This document shows, piece by piece, positions 8,280 through 17,346 of a stretch of 64,000 nucleotides of DNA. The number at the start of each line of letters is the position of its first letter. Within the stretch, counting starts at the first letter, position 1. The stretch covers positions 248,001 to 312,000 of the forward strand of contig NC_003552.1 of NCBI RefSeq assembly GCF_000007345.1, read 5' to 3'. The stretch is from Methanosarcina acetivorans C2A (GTDB lineage Archaea; Halobacteriota; Methanosarcinia; Methanosarcinales; Methanosarcinaceae). The notes below the pieces were generated by a model, which was not told the origin of the DNA, made no database searches, and saw nothing but the letters and a program-made list of their open reading frames with translations. The translations under genes and the position numbers were made by a program.

Positions 8280-9170
8280 TTATTTTGTTGTAACTTCACA
8301 CCCGTCCCTAGTTATTATTACCGTATGTTCTGCCTGGGACACAAGCCCTCCTGCACTTTCAACAAGTACGGGATAGGAGTGGAGAATTCCGGCTTTCTCA
8401 AGCTGGATCAATGAAAACTCAAGTTTGTCCGATTCGAGCCAGCGCTTTGCAAAGGGGAGTTCCCTGTACTCTTCTACCTGTTTCAGGACATTTCTGACTG
8501 CTGGCAAGCGGACAGGCTTTTTCTTTATCAGGCTGTAGATCTCTGCCCAGCTTCCGTCATGTACAAGGCCTGTTCCGTTAGTTGCAAAGGGCTCGATTGC
8601 AAGCACATCTCCTTCCTTCAGGATAACTCCGCCTTCTACGTGTTTGTTGGGCACCGGGGGATTGTCATGGGCCTCGTAATGGGAAAGTCCGTGGCCTGTG
8701 AGGTTCGTAATAGGTTTTAAACCGTAGCTGTGGATCCTCTCTTCTATTGCAGCCCCGATTTCCCCTGTGCTGACCCCCGGTTTCATGAGATCAATCGCTG
8801 CTGCAAGGGCTTCTTCAGAGGCTTTTACGATATCGGAATTGCCTGAAAGGTCCACAGTCACTGCCGAGTCTGCTATGTACCCGTCGACATGGACTCCGAG
8901 GTCCAGCTTCACCATATCATTTCCAAAGACATCCTGATCCCCTGCTTTAGGAGTTGCGTGGGCAGCTTCCTGATTTCTTGAGATATTGCAGGGAAAGGCA
9001 GGCCTGCCCCCGAGTTCTATGGTTTTCTTTTCTACAAATTCAGCAACCTCAAGCAGGCTGTTCCCGACTCTTATCATGTCTGCGGCTTCGGTCCTGACAA
9101 TCTTCAGGATCCTGCCCGCTTCTCTGTACTTTTCAATGATATCTTCTTTGTTGTATACATTATCCGTCAT
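8280..9170 (-). CDS. map: Methionine aminopeptidase, type II
   Basis: This enzyme removes the initiator methionine from nascent proteins. The 296-residue protein shows the pita-bread fold with all five metal ligands: Asp90 and Asp101 (KLDLGVHVDGYIADSA), His160 (TGHGLSHY), Glu193 (AIEPFA) and Glu281 (AEHTVI). It has the insertion of about 60 residues before the last ligand that defines the type II (archaeal/eukaryotic) form. A ggtgggg Shine-Dalgarno stands before the ATG. It is the first gene of a probable operon with the exported protein and DUF1805, and is followed upstream by a related-fold prolidase, also on the minus strand. Confidence 0.95.
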   Translation of the reverse strand: MTDNVYNKEDIIEKYREAGRILKIVRTEAADMIRVGNSLLEVAEFVEKKTIELGGRPAFPCNISRNQEAAHATPKAGDQDVFGNDMVKLDLGVHVDGYIADSAVTVDLSGNSDIVKASEEALAAAIDLMKPGVSTGEIGAAIEERIHSYGLKPITNLTGHGLSHYEAHDNPPVPNKHVEGGVILKEGDVLAIEPFATNGTGLVHDGSWAEIYSLIKKKPVRLPAVRNVLKQVEEYRELPFAKRWLESDKLEFSLIQLEKAGILHSYPVLVESAGGLVSQAEHTVIITRDGCEVTTK

Positions 9171-9370
9171 GTTAACCCCACCTTGATAATTCGAGTTAAT
9201 TCTTCCTGACCGTACCTATTTGTAAGCTTTATTAAGTTATATTTTGCCAGCAACCATAGTTATGGATTTCTATTCCTGAATTCAGGGTATATTATTTTTT
9301 TTAATCCTTTCCTGGAGCTTTTAATGCATTTTCAGGCTTTTAAAGTTAAATTCTTGTTACAATCTGTTAC

Positions 9371-10555
9371 TTAATTATAAAAAGATTTTAATACAAATTT
9401 TTTTTCCAGTCCTGTAAAGTTTTCATACCCTGTTTTGGTAACCAGTACCATATCCTCAAGCCGGATACCCCCGATTCCCGGATAATACAGCCCGGGTTCG
9501 ATGGTTATCACGTTACCTGTCTCCAGAAGAACCCCGCTTTCTCCTACGCTGGGAAGTTCGTGGATATCAAGCCCTACCCCATGGCCTGTAGAATGAGTAA
9601 ACCCGGCCTTTGACCCGCTTCTGTAGGTGTGATACCCCCTTGCCTCAAACAGATCACAGACTGCCCTGTGTATTTCAGATGAATGGATGCCGGGTTTGAC
9701 CATTTCCAGCGCTTTTTGCTGGGCTACAAGTACGGTTTCATACATTTCCTTTAGTTTTTCCGAAGCCTCGCCTCTGAGCACGGTCCGTGTCATATCCGCA
9801 AAATAACGCTTCTTTTTGCTCCTCGGAAATATGTCCAGGATTATCGGAGCATTTGCTCTGAGAGGGCCTTCCGTAGTTCCGTGAGGGTTTGAAGTATCTT
9901 CTCCGCAGGAAACAATCGTCTCTTCGGCTTCGCACCCGAAATCCAGTAGAGTATGGTCAATGACCGAGTTTACTTTAGCCCCGGTAAGAACCTGTCCTTC
10001 AAAATAGAGTACGCCGTCCTTTTCTTCCGCATCTGCTATCAGGGTAATTGCTGCCTCCATAGCCTTTTCTCCTGCCATCTGAGCATACTTTATGGCTTCA
10101 ATCTCTTCCGGTCCCTTTACGCTCCTCATTTTCCTGAAAGGGCTTTTTACAGGCACTATGGTAAAACCTGCTTCTGTAAGATAGTTTGAGTAAAAAATCG
10201 GAAAATCGTAGGCAACAGCAATTTTTTTTACTTTTTCTTCAAGGAGCAGCTCGGATATACAGGCTGCATAGGCAGTAGATGCATCCTTTTTCTCTTTGAT
10301 TTTTTCGCGGTAGCCAAAGTCCTGAGTGGTTTTTATATTCGAAACCCTTGACTCGATTTCAGCTCTTCCACGCTCCATTTCCGAAATAAAAAGGACTTCT
10401 TTCCCGTTTTCGGTTTGCAGGTACACAAACTCGTCCGATGCCAGGAAGCGGGTTACATAGTAAATATCGGCATTGTGAATATTCCCTGTCATCAGGTAAG
10501 CATCTGTTCCTGCTTCCTCAAGGGCCTTTTTTATGCTGAAGTCTGGCTCTGTCAT
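9371..10555 (-). CDS. pepQ: Xaa-Pro dipeptidase / aminopeptidase (M24)
   Basis: A metallopeptidase that cleaves the bond before proline, important for peptide turnover. The N-terminal creatinase-like domain (about 1-145) is followed by the M24 catalytic domain. The metal ligands are all visible: Asp241, Asp254 (FADMTRT), His325 (HSTGHGVGLDIHE), Glu353 (TIEPGLY) and Glu367 (RLEDMV). Its length of 394 residues fits archaeal prolidases. Its transcript is probably separate from map, with 200 AT-rich bases between. Whether it prefers dipeptides or longer N-termini cannot be told from sequence. Confidence 0.88.
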   Translation of the reverse strand: MTEPDFSIKKALEEAGTDAYLMTGNIHNADIYYVTRFLASDEFVYLQTENGKEVLFISEMERGRAEIESRVSNIKTTQDFGYREKIKEKKDASTAYAACISELLLEEKVKKIAVAYDFPIFYSNYLTEAGFTIVPVKSPFRKMRSVKGPEEIEAIKYAQMAGEKAMEAAITLIADAEEKDGVLYFEGQVLTGAKVNSVIDHTLLDFGCEAEETIVSCGEDTSNPHGTTEGPLRANAPIILDIFPRSKKKRYFADMTRTVLRGEASEKLKEMYETVLVAQQKALEMVKPGIHSSEIHRAVCDLFEARGYHTYRSGSKAGFTHSTGHGVGLDIHELPSVGESGVLLETGNVITIEPGLYYPGIGGIRLEDMVLVTKTGYENFTGLEKKFVLKSFYN

Positions 10556-10674
10556 GCAAGGTAATTCTGGTTTCGTAGATAAAGTTGTTATCGTCGGCTT
10601 GCGTGCAGGTCTGTGTATGGATACTGATCCGGGGCATTTCTTTCTTTATCATCTTCCCTTCTCATCTTCCTTTT

Positions 10675-11343
10675 TCATTTTCCTTTTTCTTTGTTCTTCC
10701 TTTCTATCTCCTTCATCTCTTTCCCAAGAATTAAAAGTTCCTCTAGCATCGTGAAATAGCGGTCAAGGGAAGCTGTCATCTCGTCCGAAAACCTGAGAAT
10801 GCATATATATTTTCGTCTCCCCCGCTCTTTTACCCATATCCTATCTCCAGGGGCTTCATCTTTCAGGTCGGCGAAATTTTCTGCCGCGCAGCCCAGAATC
10901 ATCCGGATGCTTGATGTCAGCCCCTTCTTCATTTTATCTTTTTTAAACTCAAGGTAGTCGCGGGAGATGTCGTACTGAAGCTGCTGGTTCCTGTGGACCC
11001 AGTACTCATCCAGGTTGAGGTTCTCTTCAACAATAAGCGGGATCCTGGAATTCATTTCCTTCAGGCGTGTCAATTCATTCCGTTTCTTTTTGTCGGCGTC
11101 TTCATTCCCGGAATGAGCGTCTTTTTCCGGAGTAGGCACGTTTAATTCCAGTTCCTTTTGAATCCATTCCAGGGAGAAACTTTTGGTGGCTTCTATAAAA
11201 ATTAGAGCTTCCTCTTCCATTTTTTCTCCGGTACTCTCAATCTTCTTGCAAAGCTCTCTAACTCTATCGGCTCTTTCTCCGGAACAATCCTGAATGTGGG
11301 ACTTAATTCCCATTTTTTTACTTCTTCTTTCAGCTTTATTCAT
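10675..11343 (-). CDS. Hypothetical protein, charged and helical
   Basis: A 222-residue protein that I do not recognise. It is strongly charged, with coiled-coil-like stretches (about 25-60 and 200-222, ending EMKEIERKNKEKGK) and an ordered middle containing YWVHRNQQLQYDISRDYLEFKK and WVKERGRRKYICILRFSD. It has no signal peptide or membrane helix. Codon use resembles its neighbours. The frame also has an internal ATG 10 codons in. It sits between the prolidase and the tRNA genes, all transcribed leftward. Confidence 0.6.
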   Translation of the reverse strand: MNKAERRSKKMGIKSHIQDCSGERADRVRELCKKIESTGEKMEEEALIFIEATKSFSLEWIQKELELNVPTPEKDAHSGNEDADKKKRNELTRLKEMNSRIPLIVEENLNLDEYWVHRNQQLQYDISRDYLEFKKDKMKKGLTSSIRMILGCAAENFADLKDEAPGDRIWVKERGRRKYICILRFSDEMTASLDRYFTMLEELLILGKEMKEIERKNKEKGK

Positions 11344-11695
11344 TAATGTTCCTTCGGCTTAATTCCTTAATGCTCTTCTCTTTACATGTTTTTATGGGAA
11401 AAGTATCCGGGTTTCGAGGTTCTGGGTTTGACCGGAAATTGAGATTAAAAGGATTCGAAGAAGTCGGAAGGGTAGGGTAGTGAAGGGAGTAACTGACCAA
11501 ACAGGGAGCAACAGGTTGAAAGCAAGACATTCAGTAGAGTGTTCGGTGCAGGGTAATCAGGGTCACGAATCTCAGAATTGGGGGAATCGAAATAAAAATG
11601 GATAACACCGGTAAAAATTCTAAATTATATAAAAACAGGCTCAAGACCTAAATGTGAAATATAATTTGTAAAGTTATGCAATCGAAAAAAAGAAG

Positions 11696-11768
11696 CGCCC
11701 GGACCGGGATTCGAACCCGAGTCGGAGCCTCGACAGGGCTCCATGATAGGCCTCTACACTATCCGGAC
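11696..11768 (-). tRNA. tRNA-Asp (GTC)
   Basis: The 73-nt cloverleaf on the minus strand has acceptor stem GTCCGGA pairing with TCCGGGC (one G-T), discriminator G, anticodon stem GAGCC/GGCTC around loop CTGTCGA with anticodon GTC, and a T-loop TTCGAAT. CCA is not encoded. Anticodon and discriminator G73 agree with aspartate identity. Confidence 0.95.
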
Positions 11769-11879
11769 ACTTCGGTCTTTTTAGCTGCTGTTTTGCCCGC
11801 GTTGCGAGCAAATCTTAAATGTCTTTCCGGTATATAAATGTTCCCGTTGACTGGTTCCGATTCTGATGAATGTTTCAGG

Positions 11880-11992
11880 TCCCGCCTCCCAGACTCGAAC
11901 CGGGGACATCGCGGTGCCTGCGCAGAGATGTACGGGAGGAACCCGCACGAGCCGAACTACAGCCGCGCACTCTACCACTGAGTTAAGGCGGG
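11880..11992 (-). tRNA. tRNA-Tyr (GTA) with 41-nt intron
   Basis: The minus-strand tRNA has acceptor CCCGCCT pairing with AGGCGGG, discriminator A and the C1-G72 pair typical of archaeal tRNA-Tyr. The anticodon stem CGCGG/CCGCG is interrupted after position 37 (CTGTAG, anticodon GTA) by an intron at 11916-11956. The junction fits a bulge-helix-bulge: exon CTGT pairs with intron GCAG, leaving 3-nt bulges AGT and GCA that contain the splice sites. The intron also folds into an inner hairpin (GTGCGGG/CCCGTAC). The mature tRNA is 72 nt plus added CCA. Confidence 0.93.
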
Positions 11993-12213
11993 ACAATGAT
12001 ACTGCTTCAGTGTTGCATAGGGCTACACTGCTTCAGTGCACCATCTCCATATATGGTGATGATATTTATGTTTTTCGCTGGATGTGGGAATAATAGCTGA
12101 CATTTATGACATTTCCCATATATATTAAAAATACTTTTGTATATTACAGGGAACATAAAGCATAATTACAGTAAGAAAACGGACAGATCTCACAAATAGA
12201 AAGGGTAAGGAAT

Positions 12214-12552
12214 ATGGTCGCCCAAATTTTTACGAACGCCAATTGTTTCGATACGGTCAGCGTCAACCTTGGAGACACCTTTGTGATAAAACTCAGGGAT
12301 GAGCCTGGAGAGCACCTTTACAGTAAGGAAGAGCCCGTTGCTGAAACTGTATGGAAGATGGAGACCGGAGAAGGTCTCAAATTGCTCCGGGAACAATTCA
12401 CTCCAGATATTCCGGACACAAAGACTATTCCAGGGATTCACGAATGGGAATACGAGGCTGTAAAACCAGGTACCTGGGATGTTGAAGGCACTTACACCAT
12501 TTTCCGTTTTGGAGGCGAGAGAAAGTTCAAACTAACTGTTAAGGTTGTCTAA
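12214..12552 (+). CDS. Chagasin-like (I42) protease-inhibitor domain protein
   Basis: A 112-residue cytoplasmic protein without signal peptide. The second half (PGIHEWEYEAVKPGTWDVEG followed by TYTIFR and FKLTVKVV) follows the strand and loop pattern of chagasin-type cysteine protease inhibitors: PG-x-HEW, a central A-x-x-PGT turn, and an aromatic-rich last hairpin. The N-terminal NPTTGY loop of classical chagasins is not evident (GEHLYSKEEP sits there), so inhibition itself is uncertain. A ggtaagga Shine-Dalgarno precedes the ATG. It is monocistronic, downstream of the divergently transcribed tRNAs. Confidence 0.6.
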   Translation: MVAQIFTNANCFDTVSVNLGDTFVIKLRDEPGEHLYSKEEPVAETVWKMETGEGLKLLREQFTPDIPDTKTIPGIHEWEYEAVKPGTWDVEGTYTIFRFGGERKFKLTVKVV

Positions 12553-13212
12553 AAACTTTTTGAATTCAAACATTTTTATTTTTTTGAGGCTCCTAAGTTG
12601 ATTAAAATTTGCCTCACATAGTTGAAAATGTTAACCTGGTCCCTGAGACCGCTTTCACTATTTAACACTTGATTTTGGCAAGTACCTGAAAGGTTGAATA
12701 ATTCCTTTTTTAGTGATTCCTCTCTAAGAGGCTGTCTTAAAATTCAAATCATTTCTACATTTGGATAGTACGCATTGTTGATCTTAAGGTCACTCAGTAA
12801 ATTAATTATATCTAACATATTAGCTCGATGCATAATATCAAATGCATTAGCCATCATGGTTAAAATTTAAACTTTAGACATTTAACGGTTCAATTCTACC
12901 GTTTTTTAGTCCAAATACATGAGTACTATCCCAATTGTATAATCAAATTGAATTTTAAGACACGCTCTAAGCTATATGCCCCATTTTAAAATTCTATCTT
13001 AATATTCTGGGCGGTTAATGGACTGGATGTTAGAAAAGGAAGGTAAAAGAAAGTTGAGGCAAAAGAAAGTTGCAGCAAAATAAAGGTACGGCAAAAATAA
13101 CTATACAGTAAAAGGAAAGATACAGTAAAAAAGATGTGAAAATAACCAAAGATGTGAAAAGAACCCGAAGTTTCCTCTTGATATTCTCCGGGCTCAGAAA
13201 TTTTTGGTTCTG
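12553..13212. other. Intergenic region containing the MITE
   Basis: This 660-base gap lies between the chagasin-like gene and the convergent SAM synthetase stop. It holds the 240-bp inverted-repeat element and, at 13020-13160, a purine-rich run in which 'aaaagaaagt', 'gcaaaa' and 'acagtaaaa' phrases recur at about 15-20 base intervals. No gene is seen. Confidence 0.6.
12728..12967. mobile_element. MITE-like element or internally deleted IS, 240 bp
   Basis: The terminal inverted repeats are 20 bp with 18 matches (left gaggctgtcttaaaattcaa; right end its near reverse complement). They are flanked by a 3-bp direct repeat TAA, a TNA-type target duplication as made by some IS5-family elements. 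No complete transposase fits inside. Short open stretches on the minus strand near both ends (one reading MMANAFDIMHRANMLDIINL onward, stopping just inside the left repeat) may be remnants of transposase ends. Confidence 0.72.
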
Positions 13213-14409
13213 TCAGAAGGTGTTCAGTTCGCCCCTGATAACCATTTCAGTGATTTTTGTTACATTGGAAAGCCAGTCGTCAATTACAACTTCAGCTTCC
13301 GATTTGACCTTTTCAAAGGAAGTACCTTCTTTTGGAATGATCTGAGCGCTTGCCACAAGTGGCTGGTCAATGGGCTTTGCAATCTGAGAGAGCAGTCTTA
13401 TATAGACGTCCTGTACTTCCGGGACCTGTTTTACAATATCCCTGGCCATCTGGGTCGAGAGGAGGTTATAGATTTTTCCGATGTGGTTAATCGGGTTCTT
13501 TCCGCTGGTTGCCTCCATGCTCATAGGCCTGTTAGGTGTGATCAACCCATTGCAGCGGTTTCCGCGTCCTACCGAGCCGTCATCTCCCATTTCGGCTGAA
13601 GTCCCGGTGACGGTAAGGAAGACGCAGCTCGTTTTCAGGTTATCGCCTGTGTTAATGTAAACATTTACGTCCCGTTCGGTATAGTGAGTTGCAAGCTCTT
13701 CTACATAGATCTTCATTTCCTGAGTCATGTTTATGTAGCTGTCCAGATCGTCAATATACTTTCCTATCATGCCGCTGCATATTGTAAGGGCTATATCTTC
13801 CCCATCCCTGAGCCCCATGACCTTCATGTCTTCTCCTATTGCAGGCATGCGGGACTTCAGATCGGTAAGGAGCCGTCTTTCGGTATTGTAGACGATATTT
13901 TCAAGCTCAGAAAATGGGGCGTGCCCAACTCCGAAAGAGGTGTCATTTGCAACCGGGACTCTGTCTCTCTTGAAGACATCTCTGAGGTCTGAGGACCCTG
14001 TTCCGAGTTTGCAGTCCATGATAACGTCTCTTTCAAGATCCATATTTACCATAGTCTTCCTCAGGTAATTCCTGGCGGCCTGGAGGGCTACGGACTCGGT
14101 AGCAAGTTCTACACCTTCGAACTCTTTAGTCGCCCTGCCTACGAGGAGCATATAAATTGGCTGCAGTACCTCTCCTCCTCCGAATTTCGGGCTAGATCTT
14201 CCGGCTACTATCTGGGTTTCATCAGTGTTGTGGTGGAGTACAGTTCCACATTTGCTTATGTATTCCCTGCATAGCGCTCGGCTTACGGCTTCGGCAAGTC
14301 CGTCCGATATGCTGTCAGGGTGCCCTATCCCTTTGCGTTCTACAAGCTCTATTCGTTGTTTTTCGATAGGAGTTTGCAAGAGCTCTTCCACTTTTATATT
14401 TCGGGCCAT
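13213..14409 (-). CDS. mat: S-adenosylmethionine synthetase, archaeal type
   Basis: This enzyme makes SAM from methionine and ATP. The 398-residue protein is of the archaeal class, which is very divergent from bacterial MetK. It retains the early [23 protein letters not shown] segment, the [12 protein letters not shown] strand, and a glycine-rich [20 protein letters not shown] region followed by [20 protein letters not shown] near the active site. A gagg Shine-Dalgarno precedes the ATG. Its 560-base upstream region carries unusual degenerate repeats, noted separately. It is monocistronic. Confidence 0.93.
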   Translation of the reverse strand: MARNIKVEELLQTPIEKQRIELVERKGIGHPDSISDGLAEAVSRALCREYISKCGTVLHHNTDETQIVAGRSSPKFGGGEVLQPIYMLLVGRATKEFEGVELATESVALQAARNYLRKTMVNMDLERDVIMDCKLGTGSSDLRDVFKRDRVPVANDTSFGVGHAPFSELENIVYNTERRLLTDLKSRMPAIGEDMKVMGLRDGEDIALTICSGMIGKYIDDLDSYINMTQEMKIYVEELATHYTERDVNVYINTGDNLKTSCVFLTVTGTSAEMGDDGSVGRGNRCNGLITPNRPMSMEATSGKNPINHIGKIYNLLSTQMARDIVKQVPEVQDVYIRLLSQIAKPIDQPLVASAQIIPKEGTSFEKVKSEAEVVIDDWLSNVTKITEMVIRGELNTF

Positions 14410-14973
14410 TTGGATCCTCTTTTTTCAAAATTGTTGGTAATTTTTTTGCTAGATCAAAACTATTGGTGCTTCTATTTCTGATCAAAATTATTGGTATTTT
14501 TATTGCTGATAATGCTGACCAAAATTATTGGTCTTTTATTGCTAGATGTTAATATTACCACTTTATTAATCTTTACTCTGTTGTCGTAATTTACTTTTCT
14601 GGAGGCAACTTAAATTACTTGCTGATGCGATTGTAACATTTATAATATTATTTTTATGATCGGATAGTCTGTTTCTATTAAATTACTACGGCTATATAAT
14701 GCTTCTCATGTATTCATTACTGGTGGTAATATCTCATTTAATAGGGCTATCTTTCGGCTTTAGCCTCCAAAAATAAGTCCTTTTTCTTTGTGTAAAAATT
14801 CATCTCGTTTTGGACTGAACGTCCCCAATCAACAGGGTTTCGGGAAAAAAGTTTACACCGAGCCTTACCGTGAAGTCTATATTATACAAGAGTATTCTGG
14901 ATAAATGTTTTATACGGAACGAGCATACCCGGAGTAAGTTTCCCGACAGATCACTTATTAGAGGACATAGCAG
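14410..14973. other. Divergent promoter region of SAM synthetase and hisG
   Basis: 564 AT-rich bases between divergent genes. The half next to the SAM synthetase gene (14425-14545) contains about four degenerate copies of a phrase like 'tcaaaattattggt..tttattgctga' at 32-40 base spacing. The half next to hisG includes a TATA-like tctatattata at about 14876-14886, some 90 bases before the hisG start. No gene is seen. Confidence 0.55.
14425..14545. repeat. Degenerate repeats in SAM synthetase leader
   Basis: Four imperfect copies of a core caaaa(c/t)t(a/g)ttggt followed by a T-rich stretch and usually ttgct(a/g)a. They lie directly upstream of the SAM synthetase start and may fall in the mRNA leader or promoter. 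No resemblance to a known SAM riboswitch was seen. Confidence 0.6.
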
Positions 14974-15843
14974 ATGATTCGCATTGCAATACCCAATAAA
15001 GGTCGCCTTCACGAACCTACAATGTCTCTTTTTAAAGATGCAGGGCTTCCCATTAGCGGAGGAGCCGAGAGCCGAATACTCTTTGCAAAAACTACGGACC
15101 CGGATATTCATATTCTCTTTGCCAGGGCTGCTGATATACCTGAGTATGTGCAGGACGGAGCTGCGGATGTAGGTGTTACAGGCATGGACCTTATTACGGA
15201 AAGAGGGGCAGATGTTGAGGCTCTTCTGGACCTTAAATACGGGAAAGCAAGCCTTGTACTGGCTGTCCCCGAGGAATCTGTTTTCCAGAGCGCCCGGGAT
15301 CTTGAAGGCAAAAAAGTGGCAACAGAGTTTCCGGAGATCACGCGCCAGTACTTCAAAAACCTTGGAATCACCGTTGAAGTTATAACGGTCAGCGGAGCCT
15401 GTGAGATGACTCCTCATGTGGGAATTGCAGATGCCATTGTAGACATCTCGAGTTCCGGGACAACCCTCCTGATAAACCACTTGAAAGCTATCGACACAGT
15501 CTTTTCTTCCACCGTCCATCTGATTGCGAACAAAAAAAGTCTCAAGGAAAAAGGCAAAATCCTGGACATAAAAACCGCACTCGAAAGTGTGCTTAACGCA
15601 AAGAAAAAGCGCTATTTGATGATGAACGTTCCCGAAGCATCCCTCCAAGCGGTAAAAGAGGTCCTTCCGGGAATGTCCGGGCCAACAGTCATGAAGGTTG
15701 AATCCAGCAGGTCGTCTGAAGAATCCTTCCTTGCCGTTCATTCCGTTGTGGACGCAGACCTGATCTTTACCATCGTGAACAAGCTCAAGAATGTAGGTGC
15801 AAGGGATATACTTGTCGTTCCCATAGAAAGGATCATGCCTTAA
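14974..15843 (+). CDS. hisG: ATP phosphoribosyltransferase, long form (HisG)
   Basis: This is the first enzyme of histidine biosynthesis, joining ATP and PRPP. The 289-residue length and the C-terminal domain (about 210-289, ending DADLIFTIVNKLKNVGARDI) make it the long, histidine-regulated form that needs no HisZ. The PRPP-binding loop is seen in DAIVDISSSGTTL (about 155-167), with the N-terminal IAIPNKGRLHEP and the DVGVTGMDLI segment. It heads the local hisG-hisA-hisB run; a gap of about 115 bases with short repeats separates it from hisA. Confidence 0.95.
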   Translation: MIRIAIPNKGRLHEPTMSLFKDAGLPISGGAESRILFAKTTDPDIHILFARAADIPEYVQDGAADVGVTGMDLITERGADVEALLDLKYGKASLVLAVPEESVFQSARDLEGKKVATEFPEITRQYFKNLGITVEVITVSGACEMTPHVGIADAIVDISSSGTTLLINHLKAIDTVFSSTVHLIANKKSLKEKGKILDIKTALESVLNAKKKRYLMMNVPEASLQAVKEVLPGMSGPTVMKVESSRSSEESFLAVHSVVDADLIFTIVNKLKNVGARDILVVPIERIMP

Positions 15844-15887
15844 AAGTAAATAGCCTGAAAGTAAATAGCCTTGAAAGTAAATAGCCC
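15842..15887. repeat. Short tandem repeat 'gaaagtaaatagcc' x3
   Basis: Three near-identical 14-16 base copies of gaaagtaaatagcc begin at the hisG stop codon and fill the hisG-hisA gap. They are non-coding on the plus strand. Confidence 0.8.
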
Positions 15888-15959
15888 TGAAAATAGAGAA
15901 GGCTTAAAATTGATAGAGAATATGTTTTTCTTGCAGATATACCGGAGATGTGGTTTTCT

Positions 15960-16697
15960 ATGGCTTTTGAAGTGATTCCTGCAGTGGACATGAGGGGAGG
16001 AAAATGCGTTCAGCTGGTGCAGGGTGTGCCTGGCAGTGAGATCGTGTCCCTTAATGACCCTCTTGCAGTTGCCCTTGACTGGATAGGAAAAGGAGCGAAG
16101 ACCCTTCATCTGGTAGACCTTGACGGAGCGATTGAAGGGGAAAGAAAAAATGCCCCTATTATTGAAAAGATAGTCCAGGCGTGCAGGGAGAAAGGTGTGA
16201 GTATCCAGGTTGGAGGAGGAATCCGGAGCTTTGAAGATGCGGCTTCCCTGCTTGAGCTTGGGGTTTCAAGAATAATTCTCGGAACTGCTGCCCTCCAGAA
16301 CCCCGAACTTGTAAAACAGCTTTCCGATGCCTTTGGAAGCTCGTGTGTAAATGTTGCACTGGATGCAAAGAACGGGAAAATCTCGATCAAAGGCTGGACC
16401 GAGGAGTGCGCGCAAACCCCTGTCGAAATGGGCAGAGAGTTTGAAGAGCTTGGAGCCGGAAGCCTTCTTTTCACGAATATCGACACCGAAGGACTAATGC
16501 AGGGAGTAAACCCTGGCCCGACAAGGGAACTTGTGGAATCGGTCAGCATCCCTGTAATTGCATCCGGAGGGGTAAGTTCCCTCGAAGACCTGAAGGTTTT
16601 AAAGCAGACCGGAGCCTCAGGAGTTGTGGTAGGCAGTGCCCTCTACACAGGCAGGTTTACCCTTGAGGCAGCTATCGAAACTATTCGAAATGATTGA
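15960..16697 (+). CDS. hisA: ProFAR isomerase HisA
   Basis: HisA catalyses the Amadori rearrangement of ProFAR to PRFAR in histidine synthesis. It is a TIM barrel with the duplicated half-barrel signs: Asp in VIPAVDMRGGKCVQL near the start and Asp in LFTNIDTEGLMQG (about residues 165-177), and phosphate-binding loops IQVGGGIRS and VIASGGVSS. The frame opens at 15948, but that ATG abuts the ggag; the ATG at 15960 (MAFEVIPAVDM) has proper spacing and matches the family start, giving 245 residues. It is followed 57 bases later by hisB. Confidence 0.93.
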   Translation: MAFEVIPAVDMRGGKCVQLVQGVPGSEIVSLNDPLAVALDWIGKGAKTLHLVDLDGAIEGERKNAPIIEKIVQACREKGVSIQVGGGIRSFEDAASLLELGVSRIILGTAALQNPELVKQLSDAFGSSCVNVALDAKNGKISIKGWTEECAQTPVEMGREFEELGAGSLLFTNIDTEGLMQGVNPGPTRELVESVSIPVIASGGVSSLEDLKVLKQTGASGVVVGSALYTGRFTLEAAIETIRND

Positions 16698-16754
16698 TTT
16701 GCATGTAATCATGGGCAAAGTATTTAAGAAATTTAAAAGAGAATGTGATGGTGT

Positions 16755-17330
16755 ATGAGAACCGGCAGAATCTCCCGCAAGACAAAGGAAACCGATATCC
16801 AGCTTGAATTGAACCTTGACGGTAAAGGCGTTGCAGACATCAGCACCGGATTGGGTTTTTTTGACCACATGCTCGCTTCTTTTTCACGGCATTCGGAATT
16901 TGACCTTAAAGTGCGTGCCGAAGGTGACCTCTATGTAGACGAGCACCACCTGGTAGAAGATGTCGGGATAGTTCTCGGGAGGGCTCTTGCCGAAGTTCTT
17001 GGAGACATGTCCGGTATTGCCCGTTTCGGGGAAGCCAGAATTCCCATGGATGAAGCCCTTGCCGAAGTTGCGCTGGACGTCGGAGGTCGCAACTATCTTG
17101 TCCTGAAAGCTGAGTTTGCAAGCCCTCAGGTAGGACAGTTCAGTACCCAGCTAGTGCGTCACTTCTTCGAAACCCTCGCTTCAAATGCAAAAATTACCAT
17201 GCATGCCAGTGTATATGGAGATAACGACCACCACAAGATAGAAGCCCTCTTCAAGGCTTTTGCCTATGCAATGAAAAGGGCTGTAAAAATCGAAGGCAAA
17301 GAAGTAAAAAGTACGAAGGGCACTCTATAA
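16755..17330 (+). CDS. hisB: Imidazoleglycerol-phosphate dehydratase HisB
   Basis: HisB dehydrates IGP to imidazole acetol phosphate in histidine synthesis. The 191-residue monofunctional form carries the two histidine-rich manganese sites: [16 protein letters not shown] with [14 protein letters not shown] in the first half, and [16 protein letters not shown] with [17 protein letters not shown] in the second. It is the last gene of the hisG-hisA-hisB run. A structured intergenic element follows within about 15 bases of the stop. Confidence 0.96.
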
Positions 17331-17346
17331 CACCCGAATTGCGCCA

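Noticed and set aside
11781-12093. Open frames on both strands across the tRNA-Tyr gene
   Set aside because: They coincide with the tRNA sequence and have no ribosome site or family match.
14800-15741. 313-codon minus-strand frame opposite hisG
   Set aside because: It is antisense to a certain hisG; the composition is a shadow of hisG codon use.
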